64,000 nucleotides of DNA from Scatosoma sp045660265 (GCA_045660265.1 JAZRDM010000061.1:33241-97240); one strand, 5' to 3'. Positions 55,920 through 64,000 are shown, counted from the stretch's first letter. Numbers and translations are program-made. The notes: generated by a model from the sequence alone, not told the origin.

Positions 55920-58021
55920 TGAACGCTATATCATTATTTTCGGGCGCAGGTATTGATGAATTTTATTTAAAAGAAAACGGGATTGATGTAATTTTAGCGA
56001 ATGAAATTATAGAATCTCGTGCGGAAGCATATAAGCAGCTTCACGAAAATCAAAACGTTATTTGTGATGATATTTGTAAAGATGAAGTAAAAAAGCGCAT
56101 ATCTGATTTTGCTATTCAAAACAACGTTGAGCTTATTATAGCCACTCCCCCTTGTCAAGGGTTAAGTTGGGCAGGCGCAAATAAAAATATGAAAGCATTA
56201 CTTTCCGATAAACGCAATTTCTTGGTTTTAAATGCTATTGAAATCATAGAAAAAGTATTGCCGAACTATGTTGTGATTGAAAACGTTCCACGTTTTGCTG
56301 AAATGCTTTTTCCTTATAACGATGAACTGGTTTCATTGGAAAAATTATTAAACGCGCAATTTTCCAACGATTATAATATCGATGTTACAGTTTTTAACGC
56401 CGCAGATTTTGGCGTGCCTCAATATAGACAACGTATTGTTTTCCGTATGTGGAAAAAGGGTTTAACTTGGAGTATCCCCGAAAAGACTAAACATATTTCT
56501 TTACAGGAAGCTATTGGCGATTTACCAAGCTTGGAATCGGGGGAAGCAAGCAATATTCCAAACCATTTTGCGAGAAAACACCCTGCAAATCATATCGAAT
56601 GTATGAAGCATACGCCGACGGGAAAAAGCGCATACGATAATTCTTATTATTACCCTCGCAAAGAAAATGGTGAAATGGTAAAAGGGTTTAAGAATACCTT
56701 TAAAAGAATGTCGTGGGATAAGCCCGCCGCGACGATTACGATGAGAAACGATATTATTTCTTCGCAGGAAAACGTACACCCTGGTAGATTGCTCCCCGAT
56801 GGAACGTATTCCGATGCGCGCGTTTTAACTTTAAGAGAACTCCTCATCGTGTCGTCTATGCCGCCTGACGTAAAAATCCCCACAAATTTAACGGAAACTT
56901 CTTTTAGACAAATTGTGGGAGAAGGCATACCGCCGCTTATGCTCTCAAAAATTCTTGGCGGTATCAATCAAAAACGAATTAAAGGCTTATCAATGTTTTC
57001 GGGTGGTGGCATAGCGGAAACATATTTTAAAGAAATTGGCGTAGATATTGTCGTGGCAAACGAACTTTTGCCCGAAAGAGCAAAATTTTATAAGGAAAAT
57101 CATAGCGATACGAATATGATTTGCGGCGATATTACCAACCAAGAAACTTTTGATACAATAGTTGAAGCCGCAAAAAAAGAAAATATTGAATTTCTTATCG
57201 CTACGCCGCCTTGTCAAGGTATGAGTACGTTGGGGTTGAAGCAGTACGATACCGACAAAAGAAATATCTTATTCTTTTACGTTATTAACGCAATAGACAT
57301 TTTGAAACCTAATTACATTTTAATTGAAAACGTTCCCAAGTTTTTACAGTTAAAATATCCGTATAAAGATAAACTTTGCGACGTAATTGAAATTTTAGAA
57401 GACCATTATGAAGACGAATATATAGTCGATTCTAAAATTGTCAACGCAATGCATTACGGCGTTCCCCAAAGCAGACCACGCTTAATTATTAAATTGTATA
57501 AAAAAGGATTAAAATGGGCGTGGCCGAAGGAAGAAAAAATCATAACCCTGCGTGAAGCTATTGGCGACTTGCCAAGTTTAGAATCGGGTGAAAAAAGCGA
57601 TATTAAATGGCATAACGCTTTAACTCATAGCCCTATGCAAGTTGAAGCGTTGAAGCATACGCCCGAAGGCAAAAGCGCAATGGCGAACGAAGTTTATTAT
57701 CCTAAAAAGAAAGACGGTAGTAAAGTAAAAGGTTTCCACAACACTTATAAAAGAATGAAATGGGACGAGCCTGCGCCTGCAAGAACGACAAACAGCGCGT
57801 TAATCAGCGGACATAATAACGTTCACCCTGGTAGATTATTGCCCGACGGTACTTGGAGCGACGCGCGCGTTTTAACTTTACGCGAACTTATAATCGTTTC
57901 TTCGTTGCCCCTGACTTGGAATATTCCCGATGAATATAAGGAAACGTTTATAAGAGAAATCATAGGCGAAGCCATTCCCCCGATGTTAAGCAAAAAGATT
58001 GTTGAGGAAATGTTGAGGTAA
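55919..58021 (+). CDS. Fused double C5-cytosine DNA methyltransferase
   Basis: A 700-residue protein made of two complete Dcm-like methyltransferases. I start at ATG 55919, with AAGGAG 8 nt upstream; the frame extends 22 codons into the regulator gene. Domain 1 (~1-345): ISLFSGAGIDEFYL (SAM site), TPPCQGLSWAG (catalytic Cys), IENVPRF, later QRIVFRMW and GRLLPDGTYSDARVLT. Domain 2 (~353-700): LSMFSGGGIAETYF, TPPCQGMSTLG, IENVPKFL, SRPRLIIKL and GRLLPDGTWSDARVLT. The halves are clearly homologous and both keep all core motifs. Two active domains in one chain fit methylation of both strands of an asymmetric site. The restriction gene follows 3 bp later. Confidence 0.93.
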   Translation: MNAISLFSGAGIDEFYLKENGIDVILANEIIESRAEAYKQLHENQNVICDDICKDEVKKRISDFAIQNNVELIIATPPCQGLSWAGANKNMKALLSDKRNFLVLNAIEIIEKVLPNYVVIENVPRFAEMLFPYNDELVSLEKLLNAQFSNDYNIDVTVFNAADFGVPQYRQRIVFRMWKKGLTWSIPEKTKHISLQEAIGDLPSLESGEASNIPNHFARKHPANHIECMKHTPTGKSAYDNSYYYPRKENGEMVKGFKNTFKRMSWDKPAATITMRNDIISSQENVHPGRLLPDGTYSDARVLTLRELLIVSSMPPDVKIPTNLTETSFRQIVGEGIPPLMLSKILGGINQKRIKGLSMFSGGGIAETYFKEIGVDIVVANELLPERAKFYKENHSDTNMICGDITNQETFDTIVEAAKKENIEFLIATPPCQGMSTLGLKQYDTDKRNILFFYVINAIDILKPNYILIENVPKFLQLKYPYKDKLCDVIEILEDHYEDEYIVDSKIVNAMHYGVPQSRPRLIIKLYKKGLKWAWPKEEKIITLREAIGDLPSLESGEKSDIKWHNALTHSPMQVEALKHTPEGKSAMANEVYYPKKKDGSKVKGFHNTYKRMKWDEPAPARTTNSALISGHNNVHPGRLLPDGTWSDARVLTLRELIIVSSLPLTWNIPDEYKETFIREIIGEAIPPMLSKKIVEEMLR

Positions 58022-58024
58022 TAT

Positions 58025-59578
58025 ATGAAACTTGATTATAATAGAGAATCGTCAAAAGAAAAATGGACGATAATGCAATATTTAAGAGATTTCGACCTTA
58101 TGACCGCATTTGCATATGCCTTACGAGAATCTCCCACGGAATTGTCCGCAGAAAATTTATTGGAAATTATGGGGCAATTAGAAGCGAAAGGGATTTATCA
58201 CCCCACAAGTAAAAAACCGAAAAAAGACGGTAAAGCGGAAAAGAATTTAAACACCGCTTTATTCCGTAGCGTTCAAATTGCTTGGTATATGTTCGGTTAT
58301 TACGATAAAAACAGCAATAAACGTAAACAAAAGAAATTCGTATTCAGCCCTTTGGGAAATCTTTTGCTTGATAATATTGAAGATAAAGCAAAGACTTCTA
58401 AAATCTTCTTGACAATGCTTTTTTCTCTCGCTTTTCGTCAACAGTTTAGTATGATGAATCGCAAATTCAATATTTACCCGTATAGATTGTTATTCCAACT
58501 TTTGAGCGATGAGCGTTTGGGCGGTAAATTGTATAGCGATGAAGCGACATATTTGTTAATGTTTACAAAAACGATAGACGAAGAAAAATATGAAAACTTA
58601 ATTGACGATATTTTATCTTTTAGGGCTATGAAACCGCAAGATAAATATGAATTATTCAAGAAAAATGAAGGCGTAATGGCTCTTGCTATCCAAGAATGGA
58701 AATATGCCTGCGGTATGTTATCTTCCGCAAATATCGTTAATTGGGATATTCCCAAAGAAAGCATTGGACAGTTAGCGCAAGGCGTTGAAACAAAAAGACA
58801 CGCAAAGAAACCTACAATGCGTACTTATAAAATGGATTGCATTTCCGTAAAGCCCGAAATGAAAAATTATTTATCGACTTTATTGAAAAATTATCCTTAT
58901 AACGTTATTCCATATACGGAAGAAGAACAAGAAAGCGGTTTTGAAAAAGACATTATTTTCCGATTGTATAACTTCTATCCTACCGAGCTTCTTGTTGAAT
59001 TAGGTATGCCTACCGACAAAGAACGTAAATTAACGGCTATGCTTAATCAAGTTGACGTTATCAATGAGTATGCTTACAATAAGCTGAAAGATTTAACGGG
59101 CGTTGGGTTTGAGTATGTGTTAAGAGACGTTTTGAATTTGTTTGCCGACGTGGAAGCTGAAAAAATCGGAGGCGCAGGCAAAACGGATATTGAATGTTTG
59201 TATATATTACCCAAAGCCAAGAAAAAATTCGACGTTGAAGCAAAATCAAGGAATAGAAGATTGAGCGAGATTAACCCACGCCGTTTGAGAGAACACCGTG
59301 AAGCCGTTAAATCGCGCTATACGTTGATTGTTGCTCCGTCGTTTGCTTCGGGGGTTAAAGCGGATATTGAAAAAGAACTTGCCGTTTTAATTGAGTCTAA
59401 TGTTTTATCGCAATATTTATATCAATATATTTGCGCAGAAGCAAAAAAGGACGACGATAATATTATTATTTCCTATAAAGACCTTGAAGAAATGGCTCTC
59501 GATAATCTTGGAAAAGATATGACCCCGATTTTGCGCGAATTTATCTTTGAAAAATACGGGCATAATTGCGCCGTATAA
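58025..59578 (+). CDS. Type II restriction endonuclease, probably IIS-like
   Basis: A 517-residue protein immediately after the methyltransferase. Residues 1-340 would hold the recognition part (LRDFDLMTAFAYALRES... VFSPLGNLLLDNIED...). Around 370-440 is a PD-(D/E)XK site: GVGFEYVLRDVLNLF, then GAGKTDIECLY and FDVEAKSRNRRLSEINPRRLREHREAV, giving E...D...E-x-K. This C-terminal nuclease plan resembles FokI/AlwI-type enzymes that cut outside asymmetric sites, which agrees with a double methyltransferase. The specificity cannot be read from sequence. The gene ends before a strong terminator. Confidence 0.85.
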   Translation: MKLDYNRESSKEKWTIMQYLRDFDLMTAFAYALRESPTELSAENLLEIMGQLEAKGIYHPTSKKPKKDGKAEKNLNTALFRSVQIAWYMFGYYDKNSNKRKQKKFVFSPLGNLLLDNIEDKAKTSKIFLTMLFSLAFRQQFSMMNRKFNIYPYRLLFQLLSDERLGGKLYSDEATYLLMFTKTIDEEKYENLIDDILSFRAMKPQDKYELFKKNEGVMALAIQEWKYACGMLSSANIVNWDIPKESIGQLAQGVETKRHAKKPTMRTYKMDCISVKPEMKNYLSTLLKNYPYNVIPYTEEEQESGFEKDIIFRLYNFYPTELLVELGMPTDKERKLTAMLNQVDVINEYAYNKLKDLTGVGFEYVLRDVLNLFADVEAEKIGGAGKTDIECLYILPKAKKKFDVEAKSRNRRLSEINPRRLREHREAVKSRYTLIVAPSFASGVKADIEKELAVLIESNVLSQYLYQYICAEAKKDDDNIIISYKDLEEMALDNLGKDMTPILREFIFEKYGHNCAV

Positions 59579-59602
59579 AACCAAAAACTATCAAATGAGT
59601 GT

Positions 59603-59667
59603 AAGGCGTGTGCTTGTCAGATACAAGTCGTGCGCGCTCGCGCGCGCACGAGACAAGCACACGCCTT
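59603..59667 (+). terminator. Large terminator of the restriction-modification operon
   Basis: Perfect 16-bp stem aaggcgtgtgcttgtc / gacaagcacacgcctt enclosing a second hairpin (cgtgcgcg / cgcgcacg), followed by tttt. A further hairpin, agcgagag...ctctcgct with inner tcgcc/ggcga, lies at 59709-59748 and is T-tailed. Confidence 0.85.
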
Positions 59668-59669
59668 TT

Positions 59670-60055
59670 CGGTGAAATCAAGCAATCAAAAAAAGAAAAT
59701 ACACGAAAAGCGAGAGTCGCCGCTGAACCGCTTGGCGATCTCTCGCTATTTTTTCGTTAGTCTAATTTTCATTTTTCCTTTTGATTGTATTCTAACTTTC
59801 CACTTTAAAAATGAGCCGTCCTTGTCTTTTATCTTTGCGCGCTCACGAGCAAGTCCGTATCAATGTGGGGATAGTTGGGGTTTACGGGGTGTTAGTTGGT
59901 AAATTGACGGGCTTACTTTATAAATTCGGTGGGTGAGTTGGTAAACTTTTCAAAAATACTATGTTAAAATAAATATACGACGAAAAGGAAAGAACGTTCG
60001 CCACTAATCTTTCCCGATTGTTATTTGTTGTCAGTCATATCAAACACAGGAGAAA
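59670..60055. other. Intergenic region between restriction gene and recombinase unit
   Basis: After the two terminators the stretch to 60055 contains no supported gene. Short open frames exist but without ribosome sites. Near 59892-59960 the phrase ttggtaaa is repeated. Confidence 0.5.
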
Positions 60056-60208
60056 GTGAAAGAAACAGGAAAATTAAAAATTGAATTTATAGGAGCTATC
60101 GACCTTGATTTCCTGCCCGAAAGCGAACGCAAAAGTTTTTACAGCACGCTTTTTGCGCGGATTCAAGAATTATACCAAAATAGTAGAATCGACGAGAACG
60201 GAATATAA
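60056..60208 (+). CDS. Small protein upstream of the recombinase (50 aa)
   Basis: A GTG-started frame with AGGAG 3-4 nt upstream encodes 50 residues beginning VKETGKLKIEFIGAIDLDFL and containing ERKSFYSTLFARIQELYQ. Small proteins of this type (charged start, DLDFLP, S-F-Y-x-T-L helix) are often found just before large serine recombinase genes in Clostridial mobile elements; this rests on my recollection of such loci. It may be a recombination directionality factor or a regulator; that is inference. Confidence 0.6.
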   Translation: MKETGKLKIEFIGAIDLDFLPESERKSFYSTLFARIQELYQNSRIDENGI

Positions 60209-60218
60209 ATTATTTTAT

Positions 60219-60362
60219 CTTTCGAGCGGTCGGAGCGTAAACGAAACCGCCCTTTTATACAAGGGTAAAGTGCATTGCTTGGCGCAACCCTTGTATAAAA
60301 GTTTGGGCATATAAAAAGCAAGATTATCAATGCGGCTTCGTTTCGGTTGCTCCTGTCGAAAG
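60219..60362. repeat. Long interrupted palindrome before the recombinase gene
   Basis: Outer arms ctttcga (60219-60225) and tcgaaag (60356-60362), with partly matching ggagc/gctcc and cgaaac/gtttcg; inner arms are a perfect 15-bp pair cttttatacaagggt (60252-60266) / acccttgtataaaag (60287-60301). It fills the gap between the 50-aa gene and the recombinase and could be an att site or an RNA structure. Confidence 0.7.
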
Positions 60363-60396
60363 ACAAAATAAATACATTATAAGGAGTAAAAACTAT

Positions 60397-61896
60397 ATGA
60401 AAACAGCAGTAATTTATGCCCGTTACTCGTCCGATAACCAAACGGAACAGTCTATTGAAGGGCAACTTCGCGTATGTCAAGAATATGCGAAGAACAACGA
60501 CATTTTGCTACTCGATACCTATATCGATAGAGCAATGACAGGTACAAACGACAATCGCGCCGACTTCCAACGCATGTTAAAAGACAGCGCGAGAAACCAT
60601 TGGGATTACGTTCTTGTTTACAAAATAGACCGATTTTCCCGTAATAAGTATGAAACGGCAATACACAAAAAGACTTTGAGAGATAACGGTACTCGTTTGC
60701 TTTCCGCTACGGAATACATACCCGATTCCCCCGAAGGTATTATCCTTGAATCTATGCTTGAAGGTTATGCGGAATACTACTCGGCGGAGCTTTCACAAAA
60801 AATTCGCCGTGGAATGAACGAAAGCCGTCAAAAAGGCAATTACACAGGCGGTTACGTTCTTTACGGATATAAAATCGTCGATAAAAAGGTCGTGATTGAC
60901 GAATACCAAGCGGAAATTGTGCGTTATATCTATGAACAGTATTCGACGGGCGTTTACGTGAAAGATATTCTCAAAGCGTTAAATGAAAAAGGCGTTATCC
61001 ACCGCGGAAAACCGTTTGCAAGTAATACCATTTACGGCATACTTAAAAATGAGAAATATTCGGGTAGTTATAAGCGCGGAAATGAAATCTTTGAAAAGAC
61101 TTTCCCGAGAATCGTTCCCCAAGAAGTATTTGAAAAAGTCCGTAAAAAAGTAGAACAAAACAAGTATGGCAAGAAGAACGAAAAAGAACCGTATTTATTA
61201 CGCTTTAAGGTAACTTGCGGATATTGCGGTAAGCCGATAAGCTCCGATACGGGTACAGCAAGAAACGGTACTGTAAAATACTATTACAAGTGTTGGAATC
61301 GTAAACATAACGGAGCGTGCAAAAAAGAAGTTATCCGTAAAGATACGTTAGAAACAATCGTGATGAACGCTATCATAGAACAGCTTACAAGCCAAAAATC
61401 TATGAATGAACTCGTACACGGGTTGCTCAAAATCCAAGAATCCCAAATAAAAGAAAGCTCTATGTTGAACGTTCTTTTACACGATAAACGCAAGGTGGAA
61501 ACCTCTTTAAATAATATCGTATCGGCTATTGAGCAAGGTATTATATCGAACGTTACAAATAAGCGTTTGCGTGAATTAGAAGAACAACAATCCCAACTTG
61601 AAAAGCAAATATTGATAGAGCGTAGCAAACTTGCCGTGGTAATGTCTGAGCAGGATATACGCGAATTTTACGAAAGCGCGCTTATGCTTGAACCGCAAAT
61701 GCTTGTCAATTATCTCATAAAAGAAGTCGTACTTTTCGACGATAAAATTATTATCCGTTTCAACAATCCATTAAGAACGAGTCCTGACGATGGTCAGGGC
61801 TTTTTCTTTTACAACAAAAATCATTCCTACACTTATACGATACCGAATAAACCTACCGTATATGAAGTAAAAATGAATATAGAAATAGGCGTATAA
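60397..61896 (+). CDS. Large serine recombinase
   Basis: A 499-residue site-specific recombinase. Residues 1-140 are the resolvase catalytic domain (AVIYARYSSDNQTEQSIEGQL with the nucleophile Ser, VYKIDRFSRNKYE). Residues ~150-260 form the recombinase DNA-binding domain (GGYVLYGYKIVDKKVVID ... NTIYGILKNEKYSGSY). A zinc ribbon follows (CGYCGKPISS ... CWNRKHNGACKK, ~275-310), then a coiled coil (~350-420). Such enzymes integrate and excise mobile elements. It is last in island module C and points at the tmRNA gene 326 bp away. Large serine recombinases normally use short att cores, which sits oddly with 66-bp flanking repeats. Confidence 0.92.
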   Translation: MKTAVIYARYSSDNQTEQSIEGQLRVCQEYAKNNDILLLDTYIDRAMTGTNDNRADFQRMLKDSARNHWDYVLVYKIDRFSRNKYETAIHKKTLRDNGTRLLSATEYIPDSPEGIILESMLEGYAEYYSAELSQKIRRGMNESRQKGNYTGGYVLYGYKIVDKKVVIDEYQAEIVRYIYEQYSTGVYVKDILKALNEKGVIHRGKPFASNTIYGILKNEKYSGSYKRGNEIFEKTFPRIVPQEVFEKVRKKVEQNKYGKKNEKEPYLLRFKVTCGYCGKPISSDTGTARNGTVKYYYKCWNRKHNGACKKEVIRKDTLETIVMNAIIEQLTSQKSMNELVHGLLKIQESQIKESSMLNVLLHDKRKVETSLNNIVSAIEQGIISNVTNKRLRELEEQQSQLEKQILIERSKLAVVMSEQDIREFYESALMLEPQMLVNYLIKEVVLFDDKIIIRFNNPLRTSPDDGQGFFFYNKNHSYTYTIPNKPTVYEVKMNIEIGV

Positions 61897-61904
61897 TAAA
61901 ACGG

Positions 61905-62176
61905 CTATTTATTCCACGGTACTCTTGACAAGAGCCTCTGCGGAGTGCGTTGTAAAGGCTGAAAAGAGCCAACTACCAACGCCCCGTGGGGGCTTTTTTG
62001 TTGCCTTTGGCAGCAACAGCCTAACACACTCCTTTCTCCTGTCAAGAGTCTTTCGCGGCATAAACCGCCGTTTTTAGCTTGATTTTTATTCTTTGAATAA
62101 ATACTCGACTTGTTATTTCTTTGAAAACGTAGGGCAAACAAAAGCCCTTTTACGCGATATTTATTCGTTGGCAAAA
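61905..62176. repeat. tRNA-downstream repeat, copy B, with inserted hairpin
   Basis: Related to 20411-20590. It carries an extra ~110 bp whose ends are actcttgaca / tgtcaagagt, inverted repeats, and whose interior can form a long imperfect hairpin (ggagtgcgtt.../aacacactcc) around a ccccgtgggg loop followed by a T-run. Copy A has only ctcttgacaaaagaaaagag at this point. The whole 61897-62222 gap is non-coding. Confidence 0.72.
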
Positions 62177-62242
62177 TAAAAAACCTAAACCAAACCATAG
62201 GTGGTTCAATTTAGGTTTAACTTGGTGGAGATGGTGGGAATT
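62177..62242. repeat. Island boundary repeat, right copy of pair C (tmRNA end and terminator)
   Basis: 66 bp matching 53612-53677 at 64 positions. It consists of the tmRNA terminator (aaacctaaa...tttaggttt) and the last ~20 bases of the tmRNA gene. It is a candidate attR that restores the tmRNA 3' end. Confidence 0.9.
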
Positions 62243-62587
62243 GAACCCACGTCTTACTCGGCTGCCAAAAAACTTTCTACATACTTAGTTTATCTATTAT
62301 TTCTTAATTTTACAACGCGGGTAAACACGCTTTGCAAAACGCAGAAAGCTAAATAATCTATAATAACACTTCCCGATTGATTATAGATTTTTCCGTCTTT
62401 TTGACGCCGCGGCCCTAACCGACGGATAAATTAGGCGCGACGATTCGTTAATAAACGAAGTTACGCTGCAAGAGCGTAGTTTGCATTTCTATTTGCATTT
62501 AAATTTAATGGAATGTTTTTACGCAGCCACTCCGTCTGCGGTATGCTTATCCTTTCGCTCACCGGCAATCGAATCCGGTGCATCCCC
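62223..62587 (-). ncRNA. ssrA: Transfer-messenger RNA
   Basis: 365 nt on the minus strand. The 5' end ggggatg (62587-62581) pairs with catctcc near the 3' end; CCA is at 62225-62223. The T-arm reads gggttcaattccc. The tag reading frame (62496-62461) starts at GCA and encodes ANRNANYALAA before TAA; with the tRNA-borne Ala the proteolysis tag ends in the usual ALAA. A promoter lies upstream (TTTCAA, 17 bp, TATAAT, 62636-62608). It rescues stalled ribosomes with SmpB. Its 3' end is the sequence copied throughout the island on its left. Confidence 0.97.
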
Positions 62588-62642
62588 ATATTTCAGGCTA
62601 CACTATTATTATACACAGCTTTCGCCTGATTTGAAACATTTT

Positions 62643-63350
62643 TTATTTTTTCTTTTTTTCGCCCGTATGATGTTCTTCTCCCGACAGCATGCGCATAACG
62701 TTCTTATGATGCGCTGCCCACGTAAGAATATCAATCAGCAACAAAATAACAAGCATGGTGCCCAGGTATGCGGTGAACGGCGTTTCAGCGTATCTGAAAT
62801 AGAAAATCAACGCCTGCCAAATACTGCAACCTGCCACCCCAAGCATCGAGCCCATCCCGCCCATTTTCGTAAGTTTAATAAACCCTAAAACGAGCGCAGC
62901 TACCACAAAGCCCATCAAGAAAAACCACAGCTCTTCACACGTGAGAGCCGCCCAAAACATCCCCATTGTTGCCGAAATGCCCTTACCACCTTTAAAGCGC
63001 ATGGTAACGGGGAAAATATGGCCGATCACCACGAAAAGCCCGCAAAAATATCTAGCCGTATCACTGACGCAAACGCTCGTTCCTGCAAACGTAGCGTCCT
63101 TATAAATTAAGTGCGCCGCCACCGTCGGAAGAATACATTTCAACGCGTCGAATACAAACGTCAACACGCCGACGCCCATACCAAACTCACGGCTCATATT
63201 CATTGCGCCAGGATTACCGCTGCCCATCTTCGTAATGTCTTTTTTACGGATTTTTGAGATGATGACGGCGAAGTTGAAACAACCCATCAAATAACTGACC
63301 ACCGCCATCACTAAAAATTGCCACCAATCTTTTTCAAGATTTATTTGCAT
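62643..63350 (-). CDS. plsY: Glycerol-3-phosphate acyltransferase (acyl-phosphate type)
   Basis: A 235-residue membrane enzyme that acylates glycerol-3-phosphate with acyl phosphate, the first step of phospholipid synthesis. PlsY motifs are all visible: GSGNPGAMNMSRE (motif 1 equivalent), GHIFPVTMRFKGGKGISATMG (motif 2), and a later third segment, with five membrane helices. The C-terminus has a short His/Lys tail (EEHHTGEKKKK). It is the gene after der in the same direction, a common pairing in Firmicutes. Confidence 0.94.
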   Translation of the reverse strand: MQINLEKDWWQFLVMAVVSYLMGCFNFAVIISKIRKKDITKMGSGNPGAMNMSREFGMGVGVLTFVFDALKCILPTVAAHLIYKDATFAGTSVCVSDTARYFCGLFVVIGHIFPVTMRFKGGKGISATMGMFWAALTCEELWFFLMGFVVAALVLGFIKLTKMGGMGSMLGVAGCSIWQALIFYFRYAETPFTAYLGTMLVILLLIDILTWAAHHKNVMRMLSGEEHHTGEKKKK

Positions 63351-63373
63351 ATTCTTTCCGCCTTTAAAGTGAA

Positions 63374-64000
63374 TTAGTCTTCGTCTTTTTTCTCGCGAAC
63401 AACAACCTTAATCGGCGTACCCGTAAAGTCATAGGCACGGCGAATAGTATTTTCCAAATATCTTTGGTAGGAGAAATGCAACAACCCTTCGTCGTTAACA
63501 TGCAATACGAATACAGGAGGACAAACGGACACTTGCGACGAGAAGAATACACGCATTCTTCTGCCTTGATAGGAAGGCGGTTCTTGCATACGCACCGCGT
63601 CGCCGATTAAATCGTTCAGCGCGCCGGTAGGTACTCTAAACGAAGCGTTTGCATACACTTCTTCCGCCGCGGCAAGCAATTTATCCACGCGTTGCCCCGT
63701 CTTTGCTGAAATATAGATAGACTTATAATAGTCCATAAACTTCAAATCTTCTTTCAGTTTTTCCTCAAATTTATTGATGGTATGCGTATCTTTTTCGATA
63801 AGGTCCCATTTGTTCATTACGATTACAGACGGTTTCCCTTGTTCATGTACATAGCCGATAATTTTAACGTCTTGTTCGGTCAACCCTTCTTGACTGTCAA
63901 CCACAAGCAAACAAACGTCGCTTCGTCTTACCGCGTCAAACGCACGCATATTGCTGTAATATTCTACGTCGTCGTCCACGTTTTTCTTCTTACGAATCCC
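63374..64000 (-). CDS. der: GTPase Der, C-terminal part
   Basis: The frame runs off the right edge; 208 residues are visible, beginning GIRRKKNVDDDVEYYS, the end of the second G3 motif region of the double-GTPase Der (EngA). The second G domain continues with NKWDL (G4) and ISAKTG (G5), and the KH-like domain ends the protein (YDFTGTPIKVVVREKKDED). Der acts in maturation of the 50S ribosomal subunit. It ends 23 bp before plsY starts. Confidence 0.95.
   Translation of the reverse strand, partial: GIRKKKNVDDDVEYYSNMRAFDAVRRSDVCLLVVDSQEGLTEQDVKIIGYVHEQGKPSVIVMNKWDLIEKDTHTINKFEEKLKEDLKFMDYYKSIYISAKTGQRVDKLLAAAEEVYANASFRVPTGALNDLIGDAVRMQEPPSYQGRRMRVFFSSQVSVCPPVFVLHVNDEGLLHFSYQRYLENTIRRAYDFTGTPIKVVVREKKDED

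Noticed and set aside
59630..59902. 90-codon open frame after the restriction gene
   Set aside because: It lies across the terminator hairpins, has no ribosome site and an Arg/Ser-rich translation.

Overview
The window looks like a chromosomal segment of a spore-forming, low-to-medium GC Gram-positive (Clostridia-type) bacterium, probably an uncultured gut lineage. The evidence is a SpoVT sporulation regulator, sigma-A-type promoters with strong Shine-Dalgarno sites, many LxxC lipoproteins with an Lgt, a single-chain GlyRS, an Fhs formate-THF ligase and very large secreted repeat proteins. Lineage is inferred from style; no rRNA is present.

Layout. 1-600: end of a zinc-knuckle protein and tRNA-Ser followed by a mini-element. 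0.65-2.5 kb: ZIP metal transporter and Lgt. 2.5-17.9 kb: a leftward block of giant surface/secreted proteins: an FN3-type lipoprotein, an InlB-B-repeat protein and a smaller paralog sharing an unfamiliar Cys-rich membrane module, an M6-type metalloprotease lipoprotein, and a 1302-aa seven-repeat protein with a 38-aa peptide gene at its tail. 18.4-21.2 kb: a GH115-like glycosidase, then repeats piled up at the 3' end of tRNA-Leu. 21.3-49.2 kb: ordinary chromosome: spoVT, fhs-glnS-cvpA-like operon, PAP2, glyS, two PHP phosphatases, HAD, NlpC/P60, vanZ-DUF368-comF, acyltransferase, GNAT, DegV, metallophosphoesterase, and a GH38 alpha-mannosidase with a lipoprotein. 49.6-62.2 kb: accessory island. 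62.2-64 kb: tmRNA, plsY and the end of der.

The island sits against the 3' end of the tmRNA gene. Three pairs of direct repeats (64 bp, 34 bp and 66 bp), each carrying a tmRNA 3'-end copy, bound successive cargo modules: a nine-zinc-ribbon protein with an embedded nuclease domain; two small unknown genes; and a restriction-modification module (XRE regulator, fused double C5-methyltransferase, restriction enzyme, and a divergent Vsr operon with two unknown partners) plus a large serine recombinase. Each tmRNA-end copy is followed, in the tmRNA direction, by its own terminator hairpin.

The most unusual signal is a family of ~140-bp elements at tRNA-Ser (414-555), tRNA-Leu (20681-20815 and 20878-21018) and tmRNA (52381-52525). 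The core is shared, but the terminal inverted repeat of each copy matches the 3' end of its own host RNA gene, and internal stems show compensatory changes. A fifth element (53659-53796) has the same architecture with another core. Together with the tandem modules this suggests a tRNA/tmRNA-3'-end-targeted mobile system with very small non-coding members.
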